Made by a program: the position numbers and the translations under genes
Part shown: positions 1 to 8,122 of the stretch, piece by piece
Layout of the letters: each line of letters starts with the position of its first letter
Position numbering within the stretch: the first letter of the stretch is position 1
The notes under the pieces: model-generated
Told to the model about the DNA's origin: nothing
Seen by the model: the letters and a program-made list of their open reading frames with translations, nothing else
Databases searched by the model: none
From: Flavobacteriales bacterium
Lineage (GTDB): Bacteria; Bacteroidota; Bacteroidia; Flavobacteriales_D; Cryomorphaceae
Assembly: GCA_020200995.1 (NCBI GenBank)
Contig: JAIVHQ010000217.1
Coordinates: 1-27,525 of the forward strand
DNA: 27,525 nt
Direction: 5' to 3'

Positions 1-55
1 GTACGAGAAAGCGTCCAAACTTCGGGACGAAATCAACCGCAGGCAGAAAAAGTAA
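1..55 (+). CDS. C-terminal end of a UVR-motif protein, probably a bifunctional nuclease family protein (partial)
   Basis: Only the last 17 residues are in the window, ending YEKASKLRDEINRRQKK before TAA at 53-55. This charged helix matches the UvrB/UvrC (UVR) motif pattern of a KAxxLRDEI core followed by basic residues. In Bacteroidota a DUF151 bifunctional nuclease with a C-terminal UVR motif is often encoded beside a nucleoside transporter and thymidylate synthase, which is the arrangement here; the identification rests on that context plus the motif. UvrB or UvrC themselves could also end in such a helix. The gene converges on the transporter, with 45 bp between the stops and no clear hairpin there. 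Confidence 0.5.
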   Translation, partial: YEKASKLRDEINRRQKK

Positions 56-100
56 GACTTTAGTTCTGCCGTTTTTCCCGAAAGCGGTCCCCACACCAGC

Positions 101-1516
101 TTAACCCAGGATCATTCCCGCTATCGTAGCCGAAAGTAGTGATGCCAGGGTGCCGCCCAGCAAGGCCCGCATTCCATATATAGAGAGCAACTCTCTGCGG
201 CTCGGGGCCAGTGAGCCAATGCCGCCTACCTGAATGCCGATGCTCGCAAAATTGGCGAATCCGCAAAGCATGTAGGTCGCTATAAAGACGGATTTTTGGA
301 AGGCAAACCCGCCACCGTCGGGGCCCAGGGCTTTGTATTTGGCCAGGCTGGTATAGCCCACGAATTCGGAGGCGATGATTTTCTCGCCGAGCAATTGGCC
401 TGTCAGGGTAATGTCTTCCGAAGCCACCCCAATGAGCCACATCAACGGCGCGAAAGTGTATCCGAGCACGAATTCGAGCGAGAGCCCATCGTACTTGTCA
501 GAGGTAGCAGAAGCGATCACTGCGTTGAGGCCTGTGAGGTCGCCGACCCACCCGAAAATAGAATTGAACATGGCGATAAACGCGAAGAAGACCAAGAGCA
601 TGGCTCCTACGTTGAAAGCCAGATTAAGCCCCTCAGTGGTGCCCTTGGTCATGGCGTCGAGGAGGTTGGTTCCGATTTTCTCTTGCGAAACGCTCACCGC
701 CATGTCGATCTCCTCGGTCTGGGGCACCAGTATCTTGGAAATAATCACCGCCCCCGGCGCCGCCATCACAGAAGCTGCGAGCAGGTGCTTGGCAAATTCG
801 CGTCGCATCTCAGGATCTTCGCCGCCGAGGAAGCCGATGTATGCAGCCAGCACCCCGCCAGCCACGGTGGCCATGCCGCCGATCATTACGAGAAGTATCT
901 CCGATTTGGTCATCCGCTCCAGATAAGCTTTGATCAGGAGGGGAGACTCGGTTTGTCCGAGAAAAATATTACCTGCCACTGACAGGCTTTCGGCACCCGA
1001 CAAGCGCATGGCCTTGGTCATGAGCCAGGCGAGCACGTACACCACCTTTTGGATCACACCGAGGTAAAAAAGCACACTCGTGAGGGCGGAGAAAAACAGG
1101 ATGGTGGGAAGTATTTGAAAAGCAAATATATATCCGTAGTTTTCAGTGTCCATGAGGTCGCCGAGTAGAAATGTGGAACCCGCTTTGGTGTAATCGAGCA
1201 CTTTCACAAACAAATCGCCGACAACGGAAAAAAACCACTGAACAAAAGGAACTTCGAGTACGCCAATGGCTAAGGTGACCTGAATGAGCAGGCCAATTCC
1301 CACCACGCGCCAGGCAATGGCCTTCCTATTAGAGCTAAATATCCAGGCAATAGCGATCAATACCACCATGCCCAACAGGCCTCTTAAAAGTGACTGAACC
1401 GTAAATCCCTGCACAGGCTGCAGCGAAGATTCGTCAATACTTTGAGCGCAAAGGTGGCCGGTAGAAATCAGCAAAATCACCGCAACAACGGCGAAGGCCC
1501 GAAGGATTCTTATCAT
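101..1516 (-). CDS. nupC: Concentrative (Na+-coupled) nucleoside transporter, NupC/CNT family
   Basis: A polytopic inner-membrane protein that imports nucleosides using an ion gradient. The CNT signature is clear: GQTESP followed by a lysine-bearing helix (about residues 187-200), then a glycine-rich segment TVAGGVLAAYIGFLG, and a C-terminal FANFASIGIQVGG stretch that matches the substrate-binding half of the family. The N-terminus looks like a signal peptide ending LCAQ, as is usual for Bacteroidota members, so I place the start at the internal ATG at 1516; an upstream in-frame ATG at 1549 adds 11 residues and cannot be excluded. About 470 residues, a little longer than E. coli NupC (about 400) because of this leader. 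It is divergent from thyA-folA, which suggests a shared pyrimidine-salvage and dTMP theme. Confidence 0.9.
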   Translation of the reverse strand: MIRILRAFAVVAVILLISTGHLCAQSIDESSLQPVQGFTVQSLLRGLLGMVVLIAIAWIFSSNRKAIAWRVVGIGLLIQVTLAIGVLEVPFVQWFFSVVGDLFVKVLDYTKAGSTFLLGDLMDTENYGYIFAFQILPTILFFSALTSVLFYLGVIQKVVYVLAWLMTKAMRLSGAESLSVAGNIFLGQTESPLLIKAYLERMTKSEILLVMIGGMATVAGGVLAAYIGFLGGEDPEMRREFAKHLLAASVMAAPGAVIISKILVPQTEEIDMAVSVSQEKIGTNLLDAMTKGTTEGLNLAFNVGAMLLVFFAFIAMFNSIFGWVGDLTGLNAVIASATSDKYDGLSLEFVLGYTFAPLMWLIGVASEDITLTGQLLGEKIIASEFVGYTSLAKYKALGPDGGGFAFQKSVFIATYMLCGFANFASIGIQVGGIGSLAPSRRELLSIYGMRALLGGTLASLLSATIAGMILG

Positions 1517-1756
1517 CTTAAAAAGCGCTTTTTCACTGAAATATTCCACGGTACCAATATCAGGTATAAAGTTTTGAAAAGAAGATCAAAATTTGCGAAA
1601 TCGGATTCCGAAGCCGCTAAAGGTAAGGATTAGGGGCAAACGGCAAATAAATCGGCAGTGGTGAAAAATGTAGTTCGCTTGCAGGCGCGTGAAAAAGTCG
1701 TGCAAAACATGTGTATTTCTTCACCACCGCACGGCAGGGGAGCCGCCCGGCTTTTA

Positions 1757-1764
1757 TATCTTTG
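1757..1764 (+). promoter_or_regulatory. Bacteroidota -7 promoter box upstream of thyA
   Basis: TATCTTTG matches the TAnnTTTG consensus of the Bacteroidota primary sigma factor. It ends 17 bp before the ATG at 1782, so transcription should begin about 10 bp before that codon. This supports the short thyA start and argues against the upstream in-frame GTG at 1689. No good -33 TTTG is visible at the usual spacing. Confidence 0.55.
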
Positions 1765-1781
1765 GGAAAAGCGCAATTGAC

Positions 1782-2429
1782 ATGGAAGCATACCACAACT
1801 TACTGAAGCACATACTCGAAAATGGTACGGACAAAGCTGACAGAACAGGCACGGGCACCAGAAGTGTATTCGGATATCAAATGCGTTTTGATCTGGAGCA
1901 AGGCTTCCCCATGGTCACCACGAAAAAACTCCATTTGAAAAGCATCGTTCACGAATTGCTTTGGTTTTTAAAGGGCAGCACCAACATTGCCTACCTGAAG
2001 GAAAACGGAGTGCGCATCTGGGATGAATGGGCGGATGAAAACGGCGATCTCGGCCCGGTGTATGGATACCAGTGGCGCAGCTGGCCAACGCCCGACGGAA
2101 AACACGTGGATCAGATCCAACTTTACCAGCGCAGCGCCGATTGCTTCCTCGGGGTTCCGTTCAACATTGCATCCTACGCCCTGCTCACCATGATGATGGC
2201 CCAAGTATGCGGACTGAAGCCGGGCGATTTCGTGCACACTTTCGGAGATGCACATATTTATCACAACCACTTCGATCAGGTCAAAGAGCAATTATCGCGC
2301 ACCCCACGCCCGCTTCCGCAAATGCGCATCAACCTGCAGGTGAAAGATATTTTCGCCTTCCGTTTCGAAGATTTCGAATTGCTGAACTACGACCCCCTAC
2401 CCCACATTAAAGCGCCTGTAGCAGTCTAA
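1782..2429 (+). CDS. thyA: Thymidylate synthase ThyA with internal loss of the catalytic segment (probably inactive)
   Basis: ThyA methylates dUMP to dTMP using methylene-tetrahydrofolate. Both ends are excellent ThyA: RTGTGT near residue 21, IWDEWADENGDLGPVYG at about 79-95, then YQRS and LGVPFNIASYALL, and the C-terminal IKAPVAV. After WPTPDGKHVDQI (residues 101-112) the protein jumps straight to QLYQRS. Against my recollection of the 264-residue E. coli enzyme this omits residues 113-161, 49 codons in frame, and gives exactly the observed 215 residues. The lost part contains the catalytic Cys146 (APCH) and the SRR phosphate-binding arginines. The start at 1782 is supported by homology and by the -7 box just upstream. 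It lies 4 bp before folA in the expected operon. As read, it should not catalyse; it could be a real pseudogene, a non-catalytic variant, or an assembly deletion. Confidence 0.9.
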   Translation: MEAYHNLLKHILENGTDKADRTGTGTRSVFGYQMRFDLEQGFPMVTTKKLHLKSIVHELLWFLKGSTNIAYLKENGVRIWDEWADENGDLGPVYGYQWRSWPTPDGKHVDQIQLYQRSADCFLGVPFNIASYALLTMMMAQVCGLKPGDFVHTFGDAHIYHNHFDQVKEQLSRTPRPLPQMRINLQVKDIFAFRFEDFELLNYDPLPHIKAPVAV

Positions 2430-2433
2430 CAAT

Positions 2434-2952
2434 ATGAGAGTATCAATCATTGCCGCCGTGGCCGAAAACGGTGTAATAGGAAAAGACAATGACCTCGCCT
2501 GGCACCTCCCCGACGACATGGCATTCTTTAAAGAAACCACCAAAGGGCGCACCGTGGTGATGGGCCGAAAGAACTACGAATCGATTCCGCACAAATTTCG
2601 GCCTTTGCCCAAAAGGGTGAACATGATCATCACGCGCAATACGGACTACGAAGCTCCCGGCTGCGAGGTCTTTAACGATATCGGTGCGGCCCTCGCTAAG
2701 GCAGCGGCCAACGGTGAACAACATTGCTTCATCATCGGGGGTGGCGAGATTTATAAGCTGTCCCTTTTAGAAAACCTGGTAGATGATCTCTACATCACTG
2801 AAGTGCACCACAAGGTAGAAGGCGACACCTACTTTCCGAAGATAGATGATGGAAAATGGGATGGTCATGTGCTGAGCAGGCACCCTGCAGACGAGCGCCA
2901 CAACTATTCCTTTACAATAAAGCACTATCAAAAAATCGCATCGAACCAATAA
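2434..2952 (+). CDS. folA: Dihydrofolate reductase
   Basis: Reduces dihydrofolate to tetrahydrofolate with NADPH in the cytoplasm, recycling the folate oxidised by thymidylate synthase. Length 172 residues, typical of the family. Key motifs: N-terminal IIAAVAENGVIGKDNDLAWHLPDD, with the active-site acidic residue in the LPDD segment; GRTVVMGRKNYESIP around residues 39-53 (NADPH binding); NMIITRN; FIIGGGEIY near residues 94-102; and the C-terminal YSFTIKHY. It starts 4 bp after the thyA stop, so the two are almost certainly one transcript. A single-function DHFR without a fused ThyA is the normal bacterial form. Confidence 0.97.
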   Translation: MRVSIIAAVAENGVIGKDNDLAWHLPDDMAFFKETTKGRTVVMGRKNYESIPHKFRPLPKRVNMIITRNTDYEAPGCEVFNDIGAALAKAAANGEQHCFIIGGGEIYKLSLLENLVDDLYITEVHHKVEGDTYFPKIDDGKWDGHVLSRHPADERHNYSFTIKHYQKIASNQ

Positions 2953-3052
2953 CTGTTCCTGTTCGTCGTTTAGATTCATGCATTCAACCAATTAAGACAA
3001 GATTTTCTGAGAAAAATGGCTGCATTTCAAAAATTTAGCTTACTTTAACATC

Positions 3053-3637
3053 GTGAAAAACCAAAGCCTACACCTCTTTCTTTTGGGAGGTTTCTCCCTA
3101 TTACTGCTCCTCTCTTTCTGCTTTACCTTTCAAGGGTTTAAGCAGAATAGTGAAGCTGCAGAATCATCAATTTTGAACGATACTGAAATGCATTCTGTAG
3201 AGTTGAATGAACTGGATACAGTTCGGTTTTACGACAATTCATGCGTTGAATACACCCGACACGATAGAAGCGACTGCGGAAATGATTCTGTAAATAGCTT
3301 GAATAAAACAGTGGTAAAAGTATCTCCGGTCCACGGGCCTTCATGCAAATCCGTAGAGTCGGAACTCGACAATTCTTTTGGTTCTTCTGCATTGAATATC
3401 ACTTTGGACAGCTACACACTTGAGCGACACATAAATCCGTGCCCTGATAAATCCTGTAAGGAAGGGTTGATTTTGACAGTAGAATCATTTAGTGCCATGA
3501 TCGAGCGAATACGCCAAGAATCTTTCGGACCCAATGCCATTGGCGAGCCTTCTGCTGCACAATCCGAAAGTGAAAACCACGAGCAATATCGGATGAATCT
3601 CTTAGAGCGCGTTCGCAAAGCCCGCGAAACTGTCTGA
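3053..3637 (+). CDS. Unrecognised exported or membrane-anchored protein with five extracytoplasmic cysteines
   Basis: I do not recognise this 194-residue protein. It begins at a GTG with a short N-terminus and one hydrophobic stretch (about residues 7-27, with a Cys at 23), consistent with a signal peptide or anchor. The rest is polar and rich in Ser, Asn and Glu, with cysteines at about 64, 75, 98, 130 and 135, including CPDKSC, so disulfides in the periplasm are likely. The C-terminal 60 residues look helical and charged. Its DNA is visibly richer in A/T than folA before it and the deacetylase after it, which hints at lineage-specific origin. There is a 100 bp gap before it and 80 bp after it. 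That it is a real gene is inferred from length, the leader and the lack of a better ORF. Confidence 0.6.
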   Translation: MKNQSLHLFLLGGFSLLLLLSFCFTFQGFKQNSEAAESSILNDTEMHSVELNELDTVRFYDNSCVEYTRHDRSDCGNDSVNSLNKTVVKVSPVHGPSCKSVESELDNSFGSSALNITLDSYTLERHINPCPDKSCKEGLILTVESFSAMIERIRQESFGPNAIGEPSAAQSESENHEQYRMNLLERVRKARETV

Positions 3638-3683
3638 CTACCGTACCCATTTTCGGGATTTCTTCCACTTCATTTCGAAGGGT

Positions 3684-3691
3684 TATATTTG
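3684..3691 (+). promoter_or_regulatory. Bacteroidota -7 promoter box upstream of the deacetylase cassette
   Basis: TATATTTG is an exact TAnnTTTG match ending 26 bp before the ATG at 3718. The -33 element is not convincing. It would drive the deacetylase, small membrane protein and symporter genes together. Confidence 0.5.
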
Positions 3692-3717
3692 TCCTTTATC
3701 GCTAACGAAACTCAACG

Positions 3718-6228
3718 ATGAAGCACGCCTTTTGCACCCTTGCCGCGGTGCTTTTATTATTCGGCACTTTATGGGCCCAATTTCCCGCCTCCTATACTTC
3801 TTCTGAGATTTACCACGATTTGCTCAAAGCAAATAAGACGGGCTCTGTGCTCTACATAGCCGCGCATCCCGACGACGAGAACACGAGGCTCATCTCCTAC
3901 TTTGAAAATGCCATGTATGCGCGCACGGCGTATTTGTCGTTGACGCGCGGCGATGGTGGCCAGAATCTAATCGGTACAGAAATCGGCGCGGCCATGGGAC
4001 TGCTCCGCACCCAGGAGCTGATGGCAGCCAGGCGCATCGATGGTGGTGAGCAATTTTTTACGCGGGCAGTCGACTTCGGATACTCCAAATCATCGTTAGA
4101 GACCCTGGAAAAATGGGACAAGGAAGCCGTGCTCTCCGACGTGGTGCTGACCATCAGAAAATTCAGGCCCGACGTGCTTGTCACCCGATTTCCGCCAAAT
4201 AACTACGCCGGTCACGGCCACCACGAAGCCAGTGCATTGCTGGCAGAAGAAGCTTTTGAAGCCGCAGGCGATCCCAATCGATTTCCCGAGCAGCTTGACC
4301 GCGTGGAGACCTGGCAGCCCAAAAGACTCTATTTTAACACGAGCTCCTGGTGGATCAAAGATTTGCCGGAAAGGGCTAGAAACAATGACAACTTTGTGAG
4401 GGTGAATGTGGGAGACCACAGTCCGCTGCTCGGGGAAACCTACGCGCGCATTGCATCGAGAAGTCGCAGTCAACACAAAAGCCAGGGGTTCGGTACGGAC
4501 GTGTACTACGGACTCAACATTGAATACATGGAATATGTAAAGGGCGATAAAGCCCTTTCACGAGACGACATTCTGGAAGGTGTAGACCAAAGTTGGTCGC
4601 GCTTGGGAGCCGAAAAAGCGGGCGAGCTCATGGACAATGTAATCCGAAATTTTGACCACCAGGCACCTGAAAAAAGCGTCCCCCTCCTCCTGGATGTACT
4701 CTCAGTTTTGAAGGAAGTGAAAGCTTCCTCTCTTCGCGATTACAAGATTTCGGAGCTCGAGCAGCTCATTGCAAAAGCTGCGGGCATCTTCGCTGAAGCG
4801 GTAGCAGACGATTACTACTACACGCCGGGCAGCGATGCCTACGTGAAAGTGAACATTCAGCACCAGCACAAAAATGCCATCATGCTGAAGGGTCTGACCC
4901 CGGGAGGCAAATCGAGCAAGGAAGAAGTAGCAATCAAGAAAGGAGACTTTCACACGCAGGAAATTAAATACTCCGTGCCCGAGAATGCAGAAGTGAGCAA
5001 CCACTACTGGCTGAGTGAACCATATGAAAACATATTTTCCGTAAAGGAGCCCTCTCTGATTGGCCTCCCCGAAAACCCTGCGGCACTCTCGGTTCAAGCT
5101 ACCTTGGAAATTGAGGGCTATTTGATGACGCTCGAACTTCCCGTTCAGCACAAGGCAGTAGACCCTGTGAAGGCCGTGATCTACCGACCCGTAAATATTG
5201 TTCCCGATGCCACCTTCGGGTTTTCTGAAGAGGTCATCGTACGCACGGGCGAGGGCGATAAAACCGTCGTACTATATGCGTCCAACCACGCAGACAATGT
5301 GGAAGGGTCGGTCGAACTCATTTTGCCGAAAGGCTGGACATCCATTCCTGAAAGCCAAATGCTCAAAGCACCAAAAAAAGGGGCGGTCGAGCGAATGGAG
5401 TTCACGATCACGGCGGGTTCGGATGCCGAAAGCGGCGATATTTCGGTAAACTTTATCCCCACAAAACAAGGATCGGTCACCGCAACGTGCTACACATTGA
5501 CTGAAATCAGTTACGATCACATCCCCGATCAGATTTTCATGAAGCCGGCTACCGTCAAGCTCGAATCTTTTGACCTCGATCGGGGAAAAACAGCACGCAT
5601 CGGATATATTGAAGGCCCCGGTGACGATGTCGCCAAATACCTCAAAGCGGCGGGATATGAGGTAGAAACGCTCACGGAAGATGCCATCCAATCGGGAGCC
5701 CTCTCGCGGTACGATGCCGTGATCACGGGAATACGCGCGTACAACACCCGCAGTGATTTGGCTTATCTGAACGACAAGCTCAATGCCTACGTGGAGGCCG
5801 GCGGCACCTGGATGGTACAGTACAACACGTCGCGAAGGCTGAAATCAGAGGAGATCGGTCCTTATCCTTTTACAATCGATCGTGAAAGGGTGACCGATGA
5901 GGCGGCCGAACCCACCTTCCTCGACCCCGACCACCCTGTATTGAAAAGCCCCAATGCACTGGGCCCGGAAGATTTTGACGGATGGGTGCAGGAACGCGGA
6001 CTTTATTTTGCCTCCGAGTGGGACGATGCTTTCACTCCTGTGATTGGGTGGAGCGACCCCGACGAGCCTGAGAGGCGCGGTGGCCTCATTGCAGCACCTT
6101 ATGGCAAAGGATATTTTGTGTACACGGGAATCTCCTTTTTCAGACAGCTACCTGCAGGCGTTCCCGGCGCTTATAAGCTTATTGCCAATATTCTCAACCT
6201 GAAAAATACGGGAGAAGACAAGCCGTGA
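3718..6228 (+). CDS. Secreted PIG-L/LmbE-type deacetylase with a C-terminal GATase-like domain
   Basis: A predicted zinc-dependent N-deacetylase acting outside the cytoplasm, probably on an N-acetylglucosamine-type or other N-acylated sugar substrate (substrate inferred, not seen). A signal peptide covers residues 1-20 (ending LWAQ). The PIG-L metal site is intact: AHPDDE at residues 49-54 and HGHHE at 166-170. The middle of the 836 residues looks like beta-rich NPCBM- or Ig-like modules. The last about 220 residues (DAVITGIRAYNTR, then AGGTWMVQYN, then APYGKGYFVYTGISFFRQLP) resemble the class I glutamine-amidotransferase-like fold found at the end of many large Bacteroidota PIG-L proteins. 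Its TGA overlaps the GTG start of the next gene (GTGA), implying translational coupling to a membrane protein and a symporter; deacetylation followed by uptake of the product is a reasonable inference. Confidence 0.85.
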   Translation: MKHAFCTLAAVLLLFGTLWAQFPASYTSSEIYHDLLKANKTGSVLYIAAHPDDENTRLISYFENAMYARTAYLSLTRGDGGQNLIGTEIGAAMGLLRTQELMAARRIDGGEQFFTRAVDFGYSKSSLETLEKWDKEAVLSDVVLTIRKFRPDVLVTRFPPNNYAGHGHHEASALLAEEAFEAAGDPNRFPEQLDRVETWQPKRLYFNTSSWWIKDLPERARNNDNFVRVNVGDHSPLLGETYARIASRSRSQHKSQGFGTDVYYGLNIEYMEYVKGDKALSRDDILEGVDQSWSRLGAEKAGELMDNVIRNFDHQAPEKSVPLLLDVLSVLKEVKASSLRDYKISELEQLIAKAAGIFAEAVADDYYYTPGSDAYVKVNIQHQHKNAIMLKGLTPGGKSSKEEVAIKKGDFHTQEIKYSVPENAEVSNHYWLSEPYENIFSVKEPSLIGLPENPAALSVQATLEIEGYLMTLELPVQHKAVDPVKAVIYRPVNIVPDATFGFSEEVIVRTGEGDKTVVLYASNHADNVEGSVELILPKGWTSIPESQMLKAPKKGAVERMEFTITAGSDAESGDISVNFIPTKQGSVTATCYTLTEISYDHIPDQIFMKPATVKLESFDLDRGKTARIGYIEGPGDDVAKYLKAAGYEVETLTEDAIQSGALSRYDAVITGIRAYNTRSDLAYLNDKLNAYVEAGGTWMVQYNTSRRLKSEEIGPYPFTIDRERVTDEAAEPTFLDPDHPVLKSPNALGPEDFDGWVQERGLYFASEWDDAFTPVIGWSDPDEPERRGGLIAAPYGKGYFVYTGISFFRQLPAGVPGAYKLIANILNLKNTGEDKP

Positions 6229-6368
6229 CTCAACCCGAAGACAAAATCGAAGATGATGCCGTGGCCCCGCCCGACAACACCCGCTGGGTAAGGGTGTACT
6301 CTTACATTTTCATTTGGCTCGCTATTATGTGCCTGCTGATGTACCTCTTCAGCCGCTGGACGACATGA
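6225..6368 (+). CDS. Small single-pass membrane protein between deacetylase and symporter
   Basis: A 47-residue ORF with an acidic, proline-containing head and one transmembrane helix (about residues 25-43, VYSYIFIWLAIMCLLMYLF), ending SRWTT. The GTG start overlaps the deacetylase stop as GTGA, and its TGA overlaps the symporter ATG as ATGA. This seamless double overlap is the best evidence that it is translated. Small membrane proteins directly upstream of sodium:solute symporters occur in other families (for example the YhdT/DUF997 type before PanF), so an accessory role for the symporter is a fair guess. The function is otherwise unknown. Confidence 0.7.
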   Translation: MTQPEDKIEDDAVAPPDNTRWVRVYSYIFIWLAIMCLLMYLFSRWTT

Positions 6369-8059
6369 CGGCAATTGACTACTCAGTGATGATCGCCACG
6401 CTGCTGTTCATTGTGGCTTACGGCACTTACAAGACCAGGAAAAACAGCAATATTGATGGCTATCTGCTTGGCGATAAGCAGCTTAAGTGGGGAACCATCG
6501 GTCTTTCGGTCATGGCTACGCAGGCCAGTGCCATTACCTTTTTGAGCACTCCCGGGCTCGCCTATGAGTCGGGAATGGCTTTTGTGCAAAATTACCTCGG
6601 ACTGCCGATTGCGCTGGTCGTTGTTTCGGCTGTTTTTATTCCTATTTACTACCGGCTCAATGTATTTACGGCCTATGAATACCTGGAACAGCGCTTCGAC
6701 CTGCGCACCCGACTTTTTGCAGCATTCATATTCCTGATTCAGCGCGGTCTTGCAGCGGGAATCACCATTTACGCTCCTGCAATTGTGCTTTCTTCCGTGT
6801 TAAAATGGAACCTCACCGTGACCATTTTGGTGGTGGGCATTCTGGTCATCATTTACACTGTATCGGGCGGCACTCGCGCAGTCAGCTTGACTCAAAAGTG
6901 GCAGATGATGGTCATTTTGATTGGGATGACGGTGGCTTTTATCACGGTGCTGATGAACCTGCCCCCTGAAGTTTCGTTTATAGACGGACTAAAGATCGCC
7001 GGGAAATCAGGCAAAACGGGGGCCATCAATTTCGATTTTGACCTCAAGGAGCGTTATACTTTTTGGTCGGGAATTACGGGAGGTTTTTTTCTGGCTTTGG
7101 CCTATTTCGGAACAGATCAGTCGCAGGTACAACGCTATCTGGGAGGAAAATCGGTGCGCGAAAGCCGAATGGGGCTCATGTTCAACGCTGTCTTAAAAAT
7201 CCCCATGCAGTTTTTTATCCTGCTGATCGGGGTGATGGTATTCGTATTTTTTCAATTTCAGGAACACGACGTGCTCTTTGACACAGCATCTACAGAGCTG
7301 ATCGAAAACAGCCCTGCAGCTCCTGAGCTGGAAGAAATCCGCGAAAAGCATTACGCCAATCACGCAGAAAAACGCGAAGCTACCTTCCAACTCAACGCTG
7401 CGCTCAAAACGGGGAATGAATCTGAGATTGAAGAACGCACCACCGAAATGCACCGCCTGAGCGACGAGTCAAAATCATATCGCGACGAAGCCAAAGCCTT
7501 GGTGATGCGGGAATACCCCGCCAACACCCAACGTGATTCAGATTACGTCTTTATCAGCTATGTATTGGCATTTATGCCGGTAGGCCTCATCGGTCTTTTG
7601 CTTGCTGTGATCCTTTCGGCGGCCATGTCGAGCACGGCGGGCGAACTGAATGCGTTGGGCTCCACCACCTCGATCGATTTTTACAAACGTTTGGTGATGC
7701 CGGAGGCGAGCGAGCGGCATTACCTGATTGCCTCTAAGTTGCTGACTGCGTTCTGGGGCGTGGTGGCCCTCGGCTTTGCCCTCACCGCCGACTTGTTTGA
7801 AAACCTCATAGAGGCAGTCAACATTTTGGGCAGCATCTTTTACGGAACCGTTCTGGGTATTTTCACCACTGCATTCTTTATTAAGCGCGCAAAATCGGGC
7901 GCTGTCTTTATAGCCGCTATAGCCGCGCAGGCTACGGTTATATTTCTCTATGTATTCATGTCGGAGGAGATCTCATACCTGCTTTACAATGTAATCGGTT
8001 GCGGTATGGTGATGATTCTCTCGGCGGCTATTTCAATAGGCACCGGCTCCCGAAAATAA
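6365..8059 (+). CDS. Sodium:solute symporter (SSS/SLC5 family)
   Basis: An inner-membrane Na+-coupled transporter of 564 residues. SSS hallmarks are visible: a first helix after a short N-terminus, GYLLGDKQLKWGTIGLSVMATQASAITF (residues 32-59), RGLAAGITIYAPAIVLS (127-143), and the family motif TDQSQVQRYL at 250-259 after an SGITGGFF helix. Between the helices at about residues 299 and 393 is a highly charged, probably helical insertion of about 90 residues that is longer than the usual loop. I chose the ATG at 6365 because it overlaps the small membrane ORF stop (ATGA) and begins at the conserved IDYSVMI region; an ATG at 6314 would overlap that ORF by 55 bp. The substrate is unknown; sugar, amino acid or sialic-acid-like compounds are all possible. 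Confidence 0.9.
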   Translation: MTAIDYSVMIATLLFIVAYGTYKTRKNSNIDGYLLGDKQLKWGTIGLSVMATQASAITFLSTPGLAYESGMAFVQNYLGLPIALVVVSAVFIPIYYRLNVFTAYEYLEQRFDLRTRLFAAFIFLIQRGLAAGITIYAPAIVLSSVLKWNLTVTILVVGILVIIYTVSGGTRAVSLTQKWQMMVILIGMTVAFITVLMNLPPEVSFIDGLKIAGKSGKTGAINFDFDLKERYTFWSGITGGFFLALAYFGTDQSQVQRYLGGKSVRESRMGLMFNAVLKIPMQFFILLIGVMVFVFFQFQEHDVLFDTASTELIENSPAAPELEEIREKHYANHAEKREATFQLNAALKTGNESEIEERTTEMHRLSDESKSYRDEAKALVMREYPANTQRDSDYVFISYVLAFMPVGLIGLLLAVILSAAMSSTAGELNALGSTTSIDFYKRLVMPEASERHYLIASKLLTAFWGVVALGFALTADLFENLIEAVNILGSIFYGTVLGIFTTAFFIKRAKSGAVFIAAIAAQATVIFLYVFMSEEISYLLYNVIGCGMVMILSAAISIGTGSRK

Positions 8060-8066
8060 AGGACAT

Positions 8067-8098
8067 AAAAAAGCCCCCTGTTGGTGATGCAGAGGGCT
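8067..8098 (-). terminator. Intrinsic terminator after the DUF2911 gene
   Basis: Read on the minus strand, AGCCCTCTG and CAGGGGGCT form a 9-position stem with one mismatch and a 9-base loop, followed directly by TTTTTT. It lies 25 bp past the DUF2911 stop and would end the tig-clpP-clpX-DUF2911 transcript. On the plus strand the trailing T-run is poor, so termination of the symporter transcript here would be weaker. Confidence 0.8.
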
Positions 8099-8122
8099 CT
8101 AACTTTGAGTATCGGGATCTAA

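Noticed and set aside
1520..1533. Palindrome AAAAAGCGCTTTTT near the nucleoside transporter start
   Set aside because: Short A/T-rich palindrome at an uncertain start codon; no sign of an operator or terminator role beyond chance.
1689..1781. Upstream in-frame extension of thyA from a GTG at 1689
   Set aside because: The extra residues have no ThyA similarity and a -7 box lies inside the extension; homology begins at the ATG at 1782.
5272..5691. Long minus-strand ORF within the deacetylase gene (and similar antisense ORFs in clpX, tig and flavin reductase)
   Set aside because: Antisense shadows of clearly coding genes with no domain similarity and composition dictated by the opposite strand.
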